A stretch of 64,000 nucleotides of DNA, taken from contig CAIULL010000164.1 in assembly GCA_903899985.1 (NCBI GenBank), positions 62,001 to 126,000 on the forward strand, given 5' to 3'. Shown here in pieces: positions 28,112-36,878 of the stretch. The stretch comes from an uncultured Schlesneria sp. (lineage in GTDB: Bacteria > Planctomycetota > Planctomycetia > Planctomycetales > Planctomycetaceae). A program made the translations under genes and the position numbers. The first letter of the stretch is position 1. Every line of letters starts with the position of its first letter. Under the pieces are notes generated by a model. The model was given only the letters and a program-made list of their open reading frames with translations, was not told the DNA's origin and did not search any database.

Positions 28112-29185
28112 ATGAAGTTCAACGCGTTGAAGTCTTTCGTTTCGATCGCTCTGATTGGTGGCGCATTTGCCCCCGCAACCGCTCGTGCAGGTAACGTACC
28201 TGCACCAGCCTGGCCGCTTTACGTCGGTGACCGCAGCACGTACAGCGTCACGAATGCCAGCATTCAGGGCGATGTGCCGGTGTTCGACAGCAGTGGCACC
28301 CAAATTCGGAATCTTAATGACACGTCGTCCTCTACCGGACTCGGATCGGCGGAGGGGATGGCCGTAGATGCCAATTACCTGTATGCCGCAGGCGCCTTCG
28401 GTACGATCAACGTTGTTGACAAGGTGACCGGCGCTTCGCATCTGGAAATCCAGACTCAGATTTCCGGTGAATCACAAGCTCAGTGTATCGGCCTGACCTT
28501 GGCGAATGGCAACATTTATGTCGTAACCTACGGGGCAACAACCGGTTACTCGATCGAACGTTATGATGCAGCGACAGGCGCATTCCTTAACTCCGTCGTT
28601 GGCGGCACAACCACGACGTTCTTCGGCCTGGCCGCAACCGCCGACGGCCACATTATCGCCGACTTCGGCAAAACCACGGGTACTGACGGGGTTTATCAGT
28701 ACAACTCTGATCTTTCAGCGAAAACCACGCTTGTCGCACCCGGGGCTGGTACAAGTGGCGGCCGTTTCGCCGGCGTTTCAACCGACGTGAATACCGGTAA
28801 TTTCTTCGTCAGCGAAACCTTAGGGGCCGGCACCGGTCCGTCCGTCATCCATGAGTACGATGCCTCCGGAAACAACATCGGCAACTTCAATTTCACAAAA
28901 AATCAGTGGTTTACGGCAGTCGGACCTGACGGCAACCTTTACGCTGCCTTCATCGACGTCAATAAAATTGACAAGATTACGCTGAACAATGGCGTTCTTG
29001 ACAATACCAGCACCGACACCACCTTCATCAGCCCCGCCGGAACGTATCCGAAGTCGCTGGTCTTCGACATCAGCAGCAACGTAACTCCGCCGCCAAGCCC
29101 CGTGCCTGAACCGTCCACAATGATCACGCTCTTCACAGGCATCGTTGGACTGGTCGGCTATCGCCGATTCCTTGGCAAAAAGTAA
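28112..29185 (+). CDS. PEP-CTERM sorting domain protein with propeller-like body
   Basis: 357 residues. Signal peptide MKFNALKSFVSIALIGGAF, cleavage near ARA-GN. The body has repeated blades of the NHL/SMP-30 kind (GMAVDANYLYAAGAFGTINV; LTLANGNIYVVTYG; VGPDGNLYAAFIDVNKI). The C-terminus VPEPSTMITLFTGIVGLVGY then RRFLGKK is a clear PEP-CTERM sorting signal: PEP motif, hydrophobic helix, basic tail. It is expected to be exported and processed by an exosortase that is not in this window. The ATG at 28112 is 11 bases after AAAGGAAG. A rho-independent terminator follows. Confidence 0.92.
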   Translation: MKFNALKSFVSIALIGGAFAPATARAGNVPAPAWPLYVGDRSTYSVTNASIQGDVPVFDSSGTQIRNLNDTSSSTGLGSAEGMAVDANYLYAAGAFGTINVVDKVTGASHLEIQTQISGESQAQCIGLTLANGNIYVVTYGATTGYSIERYDAATGAFLNSVVGGTTTTFFGLAATADGHIIADFGKTTGTDGVYQYNSDLSAKTTLVAPGAGTSGGRFAGVSTDVNTGNFFVSETLGAGTGPSVIHEYDASGNNIGNFNFTKNQWFTAVGPDGNLYAAFIDVNKIDKITLNNGVLDNTSTDTTFISPAGTYPKSLVFDISSNVTPPPSPVPEPSTMITLFTGIVGLVGYRRFLGKK

Positions 29186-29226
29186 ACGCAAGTCGATGTT
29201 GTGAAACAGACGACGATAAAACTCAG

Positions 29227-29270
29227 AGAGGCCGTTTCTTACGATTAAGAAGCGGCCTCTTCTGTTTTTT
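29227..29270 (+). terminator. rho-independent terminator after the PEP-CTERM gene
   Basis: Stem AGAGGCCGTTTCTT / AAGAAGCGGCCTCT (one bulge or mismatch) with a 6-base loop, followed by TCTGTTTTTT. Lies 41 bases after the stop codon. A textbook terminator. Confidence 0.9.
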
Positions 29271-29684
29271 GGTGGGTCGACTTGTTGGCCGATTTTGCGT
29301 GTGCCCTTTCCCAGCCTGACGCTTGCGGTGTTGGCCACGCCACCGGTCGAGGCAGCGTCGGAATCAATTGGCACGCCATGGAACTGGTTCTAATTTTCTT
29401 GTTGAGAAACAAAAGACTGCTGCACGTTTCAAACAACGAATGCTAAACCTGTCCATTATAGCCCATTTACGGGTTGGAGGATCATGGTTGTTTCAACAGA
29501 CGATTCGAAATACCGATTGTCACTCAAGCAAAGCAACGCTCGCCTTGAAGTACGGCACAAAACGCCTACGATTTATTTCAATAAACATTCACATCGCCGC
29601 CGTTCTGAGCTTCGGTTTTTCATCGAAACCGCCGGTCCAGGTTTCTGCGTTGATCGTACTTATCGGGAAAGCAGGACGACCAGC
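29271..29684. other. leader region of the hybrid kinase gene
   Basis: 414 bases between the terminator and the preferred kinase start. The frame of the kinase is open back to an ATG at 29484 (preceded by GGAGG only 3 bases away), but the 67 residues this would add look non-coding. A promoter for the kinase operon should lie here; no confident -35/-10 pair was picked out. Confidence 0.4.
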
Positions 29685-32447
29685 ATGGTCATGACTTCGG
29701 CGCAATTTCTGCAAAATACACTCGACGCTCTGACGGCTCACATCGCGATTCTGGACGAATCAGGTGGGATTGTCGAAGTCAACGATGCGTGGAAACGATT
29801 TGCCCGCTGCAACTCACAGAACACGGCTGGCCTTGATGTCGGGGCGAATTACTTAAGTGTTTGTGAACGGAGTCGGGGCAGGAATTCCGAGGAAGCAGCG
29901 GCTGTTGCTGGCGGGATCCGAGCCGTGATGGCAGGAGAGACCAATGAGTTTCGCCTCGAATATCCCTGCCACAGTCCGAAGGAAGAGAGATGGTTCATTG
30001 TTCGAGTCACCGGTTTCGGAGTTAACGGCGATCGACGGGTTGTTGTCGTCCACGAAAACATTACCGAACGGAGAAAGGCTGAGGAAAGCCTGAAAGTGAG
30101 TGACCTGGCTTTAAAATCTATTTCTCAGGGGGTGATTATCACGGATGCAAACCGGCTGATTCTGTCTTCCAATGAAGCGTTCTCGTCCATTACTGGTTAC
30201 AGCATCCCTGAAATCCTCGGCAGGAATTGCAAATTTCTGCAAGGGCCGCTCACCGAGCAGCAAACGGTGAATCAGATCCGACTGGCACTCAAAAACGCGA
30301 ATCATTTTTCTGGTGAGATTCTCAACTACCGCAAAGATGGAAACACGTTCTGGAACGAGCTGACAATCTCTCCGCTGTGGAACGAACAGGGGAAACTGAG
30401 TCACTTCGTGGGAGTGACTCGCGACATCACCGATCGCAAATGGGCCGAGCAAGTCGTCAGACAGGCTCAGGCGAGTGCGGAAGCGTCAAGTCGTGCAAAA
30501 AGTGAGTTTCTTGCGAATATGAGCCACGAAATCCGGACGCCCATGAACGGGATCATCGGCATGACTGAGTTGGCTCTCGATACGGAGCTGACGGCAAATC
30601 AGCGGGAATACCTGGAATCAGTGAAGGTTTCAGCAGACACATTATTAACCGTGATTAACGACATCCTCGATTTTTCCAAGATCGAAGCGGGGAAGCTCGA
30701 TCTCGACCCCGTCGAATTCGACTTGCGTGAAACGCTCGACAATACACTCAAGCCCCTGGCCTTGCGAGCTCATCAAAAAGGTCTGGAACTCACCTGCGAG
30801 ATTGCCAGCGAGATCCCTGATATCCTGGTTGCCGACTCCGTCAGGCTTCGTCAAATCTGGGTCAATCTCGTCGGTAACGCCTTAAAGTTTACGACAACGG
30901 GCGAAATTGGAATTCAAGTCTCGATCGAATCAATCAAGGGCAACAACGCCGCGCTGCACTTCAAAGTCATTGATACCGGGATTGGAATTCCCGAAGAGAA
31001 ACTTGAGACAATTTTTGATCAGTTCTCTCAAGCGGATGGTTCAACCAATCGCCAGTATGGCGGGACGGGACTGGGACTGACGATTTCAGCACAACTCGTC
31101 AAGCTGATGGGGGGGAGGATCTGGGTTGAGAGTGAAGTCGGACATGGAAGCACGTTCCACTTTACCGTCAGTCTTGGCATTTCCGCTACACAACCAAAAC
31201 ACCACGACCGATTGCACTTGGACCATCTGAAAGACTTGTCCGTGCTGGTGGTCGACGACAACGCCACGAATCGACGCATTCTTGATGAAATGCTGAAACG
31301 GTGGGGCATGAAACCGACACTGGCAGCCAGCGGAAAGGGGGCGCTTGCTGCCCTGCGCCAAACCACCGAGACAAAGTCGTATTTCCAACTGATTATTGTC
31401 GATTGCGTCATGCCGGAAATGGACGGCTTTTCCCTGATTGAACAGATCCATCGAGACGATTCCTTTTCAAAGCCTGTCGTGATGATGCTGACCTCAGACA
31501 AATTGACCGGCGAAACGGCTCGCTGTCGCGAACTGGGAATTGCATGCCATCTGGTCAAACCGGTAATGCAAGCCAGACTTTTGAATTCGATCCTTAATGC
31601 TCTTGGAGTCGCTCGTTTGTCGGAAAATCTGTCCAGTCCAATTTCACCGATCGTTTCAGCCCCCGTTCCAGGTGATCGGAAAAACCTGAGAATCCTGCTG
31701 GCCGAAGATAATGTGGTCAACCAGAAAGTTGCCGTTCGAATCCTCGAGCGACAAGGCCACAACGTTGAAGTGGCGGAGAATGGAAAAAAGGCACTGACAC
31801 TTCTCGAATCAAGAAAATTCGATGTCGTCCTGATGGATGTCCAGATGCCTGAGATGAACGGCTTCGAAACGACGGCCTGCATTCGATCCCTTGAAAAAAC
31901 CACGGGCGCGCATTTGCCGATCATTGCCATGACTGCCAATGCAATGAAGGGAGATCGGGAACGGTGTCTGGCCGAAGGAATGGACGGCTATATCTCCAAG
32001 CCGATCAAAATCCCGGAACTGCTGGAAGCATTACAGACAGTGACCGCTCCGCCGCCGAGCCTGGAAAGCCATGATTTCATCGTCGATCCCAGGACCTTTT
32101 CATTTGATTCGGACGAAGTGTTGGCAAGCGTCGATTATGATCTTGAGGAATTGAAGGAACTGGTAAGACTATTCGGATCGGTGATTCCCAGTTCTCTCAA
32201 AGCGGTCCAGGATGCGATCGCGAAAAACGATGCTCGAGCGTTAAACCGGTCGAGTCACGATATCAAAGGGACCCTGGTCAACTTTTACGCTCCCGCCGCC
32301 GTCAATGCAGCATTCAAACTCGAAAAGATGGGCCACGATGGACAACTGGTTGATGCAGAAGCAACGTTTTTGGCCCTCGAGGCGGCCGTGAAAAAGCTGG
32401 AAGCCGAGTTGGTTTCATTCGTGAATCAACCGCGAACTCAAGCCTGA
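29685..32447 (+). CDS. hybrid histidine kinase with PAS and LOV-type PAS, two receivers and HPt
   Basis: 920 residues, no membrane helix, so probably cytoplasmic. Order: PAS (~10-125); LOV-type PAS (~135-255) with GRNCKFLQG (Cys182, the residue that forms the flavin adduct in LOV photoreceptors), [14 protein letters not shown] (both flavin-contact Asn present) and [13 protein letters not shown], where the usual signalling Gln is Thr245; HisKA with [13 protein letters not shown] (His281); HATPase; receiver 1 (Asp573 in [12 protein letters not shown]); receiver 2 (Asp718 in [12 protein letters not shown]); HPt (His858 in [11 protein letters not shown]). A full phosphorelay in one chain. Start ATG 29685 has GGA upstream. 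SDR and DUF488 genes follow closely. Confidence 0.9.
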   Translation: MVMTSAQFLQNTLDALTAHIAILDESGGIVEVNDAWKRFARCNSQNTAGLDVGANYLSVCERSRGRNSEEAAAVAGGIRAVMAGETNEFRLEYPCHSPKEERWFIVRVTGFGVNGDRRVVVVHENITERRKAEESLKVSDLALKSISQGVIITDANRLILSSNEAFSSITGYSIPEILGRNCKFLQGPLTEQQTVNQIRLALKNANHFSGEILNYRKDGNTFWNELTISPLWNEQGKLSHFVGVTRDITDRKWAEQVVRQAQASAEASSRAKSEFLANMSHEIRTPMNGIIGMTELALDTELTANQREYLESVKVSADTLLTVINDILDFSKIEAGKLDLDPVEFDLRETLDNTLKPLALRAHQKGLELTCEIASEIPDILVADSVRLRQIWVNLVGNALKFTTTGEIGIQVSIESIKGNNAALHFKVIDTGIGIPEEKLETIFDQFSQADGSTNRQYGGTGLGLTISAQLVKLMGGRIWVESEVGHGSTFHFTVSLGISATQPKHHDRLHLDHLKDLSVLVVDDNATNRRILDEMLKRWGMKPTLAASGKGALAALRQTTETKSYFQLIIVDCVMPEMDGFSLIEQIHRDDSFSKPVVMMLTSDKLTGETARCRELGIACHLVKPVMQARLLNSILNALGVARLSENLSSPISPIVSAPVPGDRKNLRILLAEDNVVNQKVAVRILERQGHNVEVAENGKKALTLLESRKFDVVLMDVQMPEMNGFETTACIRSLEKTTGAHLPIIAMTANAMKGDRERCLAEGMDGYISKPIKIPELLEALQTVTAPPPSLESHDFIVDPRTFSFDSDEVLASVDYDLEELKELVRLFGSVIPSSLKAVQDAIAKNDARALNRSSHDIKGTLVNFYAPAAVNAAFKLEKMGHDGQLVDAEATFLALEAAVKKLEAELVSFVNQPRTQA

Positions 32448-32462
32448 GGGGGGGGCCGATCA

Positions 32463-33221
32463 GTGTTCACGCGAATTTCCGAGCGTTACCAGAATCAAAC
32501 TGCCGTTGTGATCGGGGCGGGTGGGATCGGTGGGGCCATCGTCCGACTGCTGAAAGGCGAGGTGTTAAATCTGGTTGTCGCGGATCAGAATCAGACACTG
32601 CTTGACGCGATCCCGGAAACATCGAGAACAACGACATTGTGGAAACGAAAGCTTGATGTTCGCGACACATCCGCCGTGTCTGATCTGTTCACGGAAATTG
32701 AAACGAAAATCGGCGGACTGGATTATCTATTTTATGCCGCAGGCATTCTCAACATCGAGCCTCTCGCGGAGACAACGCCAGACCTGTGGAACCGAGCATT
32801 GGATATCAATCTGAACGGGGCGTTCTACTGCGTTCAGGCGGCGGCAGAACGAATGCGATCGAAGCGGCGCGGCAGTATCGTTGTACTGGGGTCGATTGCC
32901 GGAACAAAGGCTCGATCAGGCTCAAGAGTGAATCCTGTCTATAACGCAACTAAGGCAGGACTGGCGGCATTTGTCAATGCGGCGGCGATGCAACTTCGCA
33001 GCCATCAGGTGCGAATCAACTGTATCTCTCCGGGTCCGACCGAAACGGTCATGATGGATCTCCAGCCGAAACAGGTTCACGCCGCTGTCAATGAAATTGC
33101 GTTGGATGGCCGAATGAACGATCCTGTGGAGGTCGCTGAGTTAGCGTTATTTATTGCTGCGCATGGACGGTTTACGGGTGAAGAGATTTGCATGGGTGGC
33201 GGAGCCGGGTTGGGTGGTTGA
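32463..33221 (+). CDS. short-chain dehydrogenase/reductase (SDR)
   Basis: 252 residues, classical SDR fold. NAD(P) site AVVIGAGGIGGAIVRLL, NAG-like YAAGILN, catalytic Ser in VVLGSIAGTKA and YNATKAGLAAFVNAAAMQL (YxxxK), then RINCISPGPTETVMM. Substrate unknown; similar to 3-oxoacyl-ACP-reductase-like enzymes. Starts at GTG 15 bases after the kinase stop, so it is probably co-transcribed with the kinase. The next gene starts 17 bases on. Confidence 0.9.
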   Translation: MFTRISERYQNQTAVVIGAGGIGGAIVRLLKGEVLNLVVADQNQTLLDAIPETSRTTTLWKRKLDVRDTSAVSDLFTEIETKIGGLDYLFYAAGILNIEPLAETTPDLWNRALDINLNGAFYCVQAAAERMRSKRRGSIVVLGSIAGTKARSGSRVNPVYNATKAGLAAFVNAAAMQLRSHQVRINCISPGPTETVMMDLQPKQVHAAVNEIALDGRMNDPVEVAELALFIAAHGRFTGEEICMGGGAGLGG

Positions 33222-33238
33222 TAACGTGGAGCATACGC

Positions 33239-33619
33239 TTGCCGATTGAACTTCGATTGAAACGTGTCTACGACGAGCCCGCTGACGACGACGGTGACCG
33301 ATTGCTCGTTGATCGCTTGTGGCCGCGAGGGGTGTCCAAAGAGGTTGCCCGGATTGATCTCTGGCCCAAAGATTTCACTCCGTCGAACGAATTGCGGAAA
33401 TGGTTCCATGCCGATCCGAGTCGAATCGAAGAATTCGCAATTCGTTATCTTCAAGAACTCGAGCAGCAAAAAACCGTGATTGAACAGATTTTGTTTTCGT
33501 TTCAGCAATCGACGATCACGCTTGTGACAGCAACGACAGATCTTGAGACTGGTCACGCCGCGATTTTGAAACGGTTTTTACAACAGCTGCTCCTGAAAAA
33601 GGGGCTAGAAAGCGCTTAA
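33239..33619 (+). CDS. DUF488 family protein
   Basis: 126 residues, single DUF488 domain (YeaO-like): LRLKRVYDEPADDDGDRLLV, DRLWPRGVSKEVARIDLWPK, SNELRKWFHADPSRIEEFAI, and TLVTATTDLETGHAAIL. No activity is established for the family. The TTG at 33239 (MPIELRLKRVYDE) is chosen because GGAG lies 9 bases upstream and the family begins there; the frame is open 17 codons further. Third gene of the kinase-SDR-DUF488 run. Confidence 0.88.
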   Translation: MPIELRLKRVYDEPADDDGDRLLVDRLWPRGVSKEVARIDLWPKDFTPSNELRKWFHADPSRIEEFAIRYLQELEQQKTVIEQILFSFQQSTITLVTATTDLETGHAAILKRFLQQLLLKKGLESA

Positions 33620-33804
33620 GCTGTTGCTAATATTTCTTCAGCGGTGCCGGAACGCCTGAAAGAGACGTCAGACGTCATCTGGATTTCGCCGATGAATCCT
33701 GGTTGCCTATTCCGATTGACCAGCAGTGAAGATTCTGTTAACCCGTAGGAAGCTGGAACGCTGGGAAACTGAATTGTGATCCTTCAATTTTGCGGTGAAA
33801 GCCC

Positions 33805-34215
33805 ATGATTGTCGAACAGTACCAACTGTTAATCGCCGACGACGACGACGCCTTTCGAAGTACACTTTGTGAAATCTTCGAACCGTTTTTTCGTTTGATC
33901 GAAGCCGAGTCGGGCGAAGAAGCCCTTGAACGAGCGGCACATGAAGACGTGCATCTGGCGTTATTCGATATGCATATGCAGCGACTGACAGGACTAGAAG
34001 CACTACGGCAGCTGAAAGAAATTCATATTATCGCGCCCTGCATTTTGATCACGGCCGATTACACGACCGAACTTTGTGACGATGCCGCTGAAGCACAAGC
34101 CTTCACGGTCTTGAAGAAACCGGTCACCAAGCGGGAGCTTGTGACGGCGGTTGCGACGGCCGTGGCAACCGCTTACCACGACAACGAATTGACACATCGA
34201 ATGCTCAGCACCTGA
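33805..34215 (+). CDS. single-domain response regulator
   Basis: 136 residues, only a receiver domain. Acidic pocket QLLIADDDDAFRSTL, phosphorylation Asp in LALFDMHMQRLTG, then CILITADYT (Thr/Ser position) and VLKKPVTKRELV (conserved Lys). No output domain, so it probably works as a phosphate shuttle or by protein binding. It lies 185 bases downstream of the kinase operon on the same strand, making it a candidate partner of the hybrid kinase; that link is inference. Confidence 0.92.
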   Translation: MIVEQYQLLIADDDDAFRSTLCEIFEPFFRLIEAESGEEALERAAHEDVHLALFDMHMQRLTGLEALRQLKEIHIIAPCILITADYTTELCDDAAEAQAFTVLKKPVTKRELVTAVATAVATAYHDNELTHRMLST

Positions 34216-34548
34216 TGGTCGAATCGCTGTGGCAGGAATAAGGATGCATGATCGAGGCTTCCGATCAGAATTCAAAAATGAATTCTCGGTGTGATTTCCC
34301 CGAACTGAGGTCGTCACTTTCGCTGAACAAAAACCTGCACGGACCGAAGCCCATGCTACGAAAGCGAACAGCTTGACCGCTTGTCATAATCGGAATCAAA
34401 GCGAACCCAGATTTCACTTGATTAATGTATTCGCGCTGTCCATTCTGTTATGTGTCATCCAGATTCGAGTAAACTATTCGGGTGGCCAACCCTGATTGAT
34501 CTTCTGCGTGGATTTTGTTTTTTCGCTCGCCTTTAACGCGGTGCCGCT
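34216..34548. other. intergenic region, nothing recognised
   Basis: 333 bases between the receiver gene and the TIGR04255-like gene. No hairpin, ORF or repeat copy was noticed. AT-rich in the second half, where the promoter of the downstream gene should be. Confidence 0.4.
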
Positions 34549-35349
34549 ATGCCAACATTGACTCCACTACGAACCGGGTATCGATTCGGATCTTCTGAAC
34601 AGCCTCAGGAATATGCCCACCCGCCACTCATCGAAGTCTGGCTGGGAGTGGAGTTCGCACCTCCCACAAGTTTTAATGAAATCCCGGCGTCCGATTGGCG
34701 CGAGCGACTCGGGCCCGAATGGCCAGCTGAATGGCGATCAATAGGCTCCGCCGAACGTCATTCGTCAGAACCCGTTCAAGCCGAGCGGCAGCTGCGCAAT
34801 GGCATCGGAGATCGCGCGATCCGGTTCAGTCGCAACGGATTTCGGTTTGGCTGGCTTGGGTATGATGGAAGCATGTACCCGCGTTACGAGGCGATCCGGG
34901 ATGGTTTTGTCGCCACGCTGGATGCGGTCCGCGATGTCATGCCGAAACTTGGTTTGCCGACGAAGTGGTCCATCAGTTACGTCAATCGGATTCCACAAGG
35001 GACCGTCTGGTCCTCACCCGCCGACTGGACATTTTTTCGACTGTGGCAACCCAACCCATTGAACAAATTGAAAATCGAATCGGATGGTTTTGTCGGTCGC
35101 TGGCAGTTTCCACTGGAAGTGGAACGGGGAACGATCACGATCGAACTGAGCCATGAAGTCCCCTTGCTGGACGAGACCGATCCTGAATTCCTCTGGCTTG
35201 GAATTACCACGTCTGGTCCGACAGATACACACGAATCGTCTCTGTTTGACGGCCTCGATTACGGACGTGAAACAATCGTCCGTGCATTCGGCGAACTGGT
35301 CACACCCGACTCCAAGCAGTTCTGGGGCGCCCTTCAGGCAAGAAAGTAG
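34549..35349 (+). CDS. TIGR04255-like protein of unknown function
   Basis: 266 residues. The N-terminus YAHPPLIEVWLGVEFAPP resembles the opening of the TIGR04255 family (NPPLxEVxFxVxF), and the length and alternating beta pattern also fit. It continues with FRFGWLGYDGSMYPRYEAIR and SYVNRIPQGTV. The family is sporadically spread and often found near mobile or defence genes; no function is known. No signal peptide. Directly downstream lies a 166-bp repeat copy. Family assignment is moderate. Confidence 0.75.
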   Translation: MPTLTPLRTGYRFGSSEQPQEYAHPPLIEVWLGVEFAPPTSFNEIPASDWRERLGPEWPAEWRSIGSAERHSSEPVQAERQLRNGIGDRAIRFSRNGFRFGWLGYDGSMYPRYEAIRDGFVATLDAVRDVMPKLGLPTKWSISYVNRIPQGTVWSSPADWTFFRLWQPNPLNKLKIESDGFVGRWQFPLEVERGTITIELSHEVPLLDETDPEFLWLGITTSGPTDTHESSLFDGLDYGRETIVRAFGELVTPDSKQFWGALQARK

Positions 35350-35368
35350 ACTGTCGACCCCAGAAACA

Positions 35369-35533
35369 TCGTTTAACCGCGCCTCGCAGAGAAGCGGGGA
35401 CAAACCGGCAAATCTGACGTCAACCGAGGCGTCATTTCTTGCTCGGGCTTTGCGAAAAGTCGACGCCACGGCAACTTCCGAAGAGATCGGCTGAACGCCG
35501 ATTCTCCTGCGCCGCTGGCTACGGGTTAAACGA
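35369..35533. repeat. 166-bp repeat family, copy 3
   Basis: 165 bases, TCGTTTAACCGCGCC to GGCTACGGGTTAAACGA with perfect 10-bp terminal inverted repeats, more diverged inside than copies 1 and 2 but with the same blocks (CGCAGAGAAGCGGG, GACGTCAACCGAGGCGTCATT, GAGATCGGCTGAACGCCGAT). It sits 19 bases after the TIGR04255-like gene and its right end overlaps the last four codons and stop of trpS. Confidence 0.92.
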
Positions 35534-36514
35534 AGCGTCTGTTGCGTGGGCTAGCAACCCGCACGCTTGTCTGACTCGCTTAAGGACTTCCTGGCCCTTT
35601 TTTCTGGCCTTCCTGGCACCTTCCTGTAAGACCCCTTCGACATATGCGGGGTCTGCGACCAGTTCCGTTCGTCTGGTTCTGGCAGCGTTGAAATAGGACA
35701 TGGACGCGTCGAAGACTGCCTGTTTGGCCTCGCCGTAACCCATTCCCCCCGCTCGATACCGTTCGGCCAGTGTTCCCTGCTGCTCTGGTGAGGCAAAGAG
35801 CTGGTAAAGGGCGAAGACCGAGCACGTTTCTGGATCTTTCGGTGCTTCCATCGGCAACGAATCGGTCTTGATCGACATGATCCGTTTTCTCAGTGACTTT
35901 TCCGGCTCAAAGATCTCGATCGTGTTGCCGTAACTTTTCGACATCTTTTCACCATCGGTCCCCGGCACCTTGGCTCCTTCTTTAAGAACGCGAGCTGTGG
36001 GCAAATGCAGAAATTCGCCGCCGTACGTACTGTTAAATCGCTGAGCGATATCGCGAGTCACTTCCAGGTGCTGGATCTGGTCGGCTCCGACAGGCACTAC
36101 GTCACTGTCGTACAGCAGGATGTCTGCGGCCATCAGCACGGGATACGTGAACAACCCCGCATCCGGGGCGATTCCCTTAGCAACCTTGTCCTTATACGAA
36201 GTGCATTTCTCCAGCAGACTGAACTGAGTGACCGTCAGCAATAGCCACATCAGTTCTGTCACTTCAGGAACATCCGATTGCCGAAACAGTGTCGCGCGAG
36301 CGGGGTCCAGGCCGAGTGCAAGCAAATCCAGCGCGGCATCCGTCACGTTCTGTTTCAAAGCCTTGGCATCACGGACGGTCGTCAGTGCATGAAGGTCTGC
36401 GATGAAATAAAACGATTGCTCGTTCCCTTGCAAGGCGATGTATTGCTGAATCGCGCCGAAGTAATTGCCCCAATGAAATCGCCCCGTGGGCTGAATACCG
36501 GAAAGAACTCGCAT
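35519..36514 (-). CDS. trpS: tryptophan--tRNA ligase
   Basis: 331 residues, normal for bacterial TrpRS, the cytoplasmic enzyme charging tRNA-Trp. Class I motifs: [20 protein letters not shown] (HIGH equivalent) and [12 protein letters not shown] (KMSKS). [20 protein letters not shown] marks the tryptophan site region. The C-terminus [14 protein letters not shown] ends inside the 166-bp repeat: codons for S-F-N-P and the TAG stop are its terminal repeat. Start ATG at 36514. No T-box or trp-type leader was seen upstream. Confidence 0.97.
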   Translation of the reverse strand: MRVLSGIQPTGRFHWGNYFGAIQQYIALQGNEQSFYFIADLHALTTVRDAKALKQNVTDAALDLLALGLDPARATLFRQSDVPEVTELMWLLLTVTQFSLLEKCTSYKDKVAKGIAPDAGLFTYPVLMAADILLYDSDVVPVGADQIQHLEVTRDIAQRFNSTYGGEFLHLPTARVLKEGAKVPGTDGEKMSKSYGNTIEIFEPEKSLRKRIMSIKTDSLPMEAPKDPETCSVFALYQLFASPEQQGTLAERYRAGGMGYGEAKQAVFDASMSYFNAARTRRTELVADPAYVEGVLQEGARKARKKGQEVLKRVRQACGLLAHATDASFNP

Positions 36515-36878
36515 GCATCACCAGAAGTTAGAACTACACACCGATCATCAGGATACGTTCACTCGATCGACCAACCAAGAAGATATCAAAAGTCGAATAA
36601 AAAGTGGCTACTGTCAGTGTTCGTCGTGGTCCATTGTCGCGAACTCCAGAATGACCGATGATATTTCTTAACACGATTGAGGCTTCGCAAAAATAGAAAT
36701 CCCACTGCATCTGCGGCGTTTATTAACTGGCCTTTGCCTTGGCATTTTCATTTGATTGTATCGATCAATGATTGCTCGTGCTGGTGCAAACGCCTGTTAA
36801 TCACTGCCGCGGGGGCAGTGGGGTTTCGTTGGGTTGTCTCGCGCTGGGGTCAGATTACTTTTTTTGTGAACACCAGAC
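36515..36878. other. intergenic region between divergent trpS and glycosyltransferase genes
   Basis: 364 bases. Holds the partial palindromic element at 36788-36825 and otherwise no ORF or recognised site. Both flanking genes read outward, so two promoters are expected; none is distinct. Confidence 0.4.
36788..36825. repeat. partial copy of the 8.2-kb palindromic element
   Basis: ACGCCTGTTAATCACTGCCG followed by CGGGGGCAGTGGGG parallels the right arm of 8215-8323 (GGCCCGTTAACCACCGCCGC, AGGGGCGGTGGGG). The part ACTGCCGCGGGGGCAGT folds on itself as a short hairpin. The left arm is missing, so it is at most a solo end. Confidence 0.45.

Noticed and set aside
31028-31939. 303-codon minus-strand ORF opposite the hybrid kinase
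   Set aside because: Lies inside the HATPase and receiver coding region; sequence is Ser/Arg-rich and featureless.
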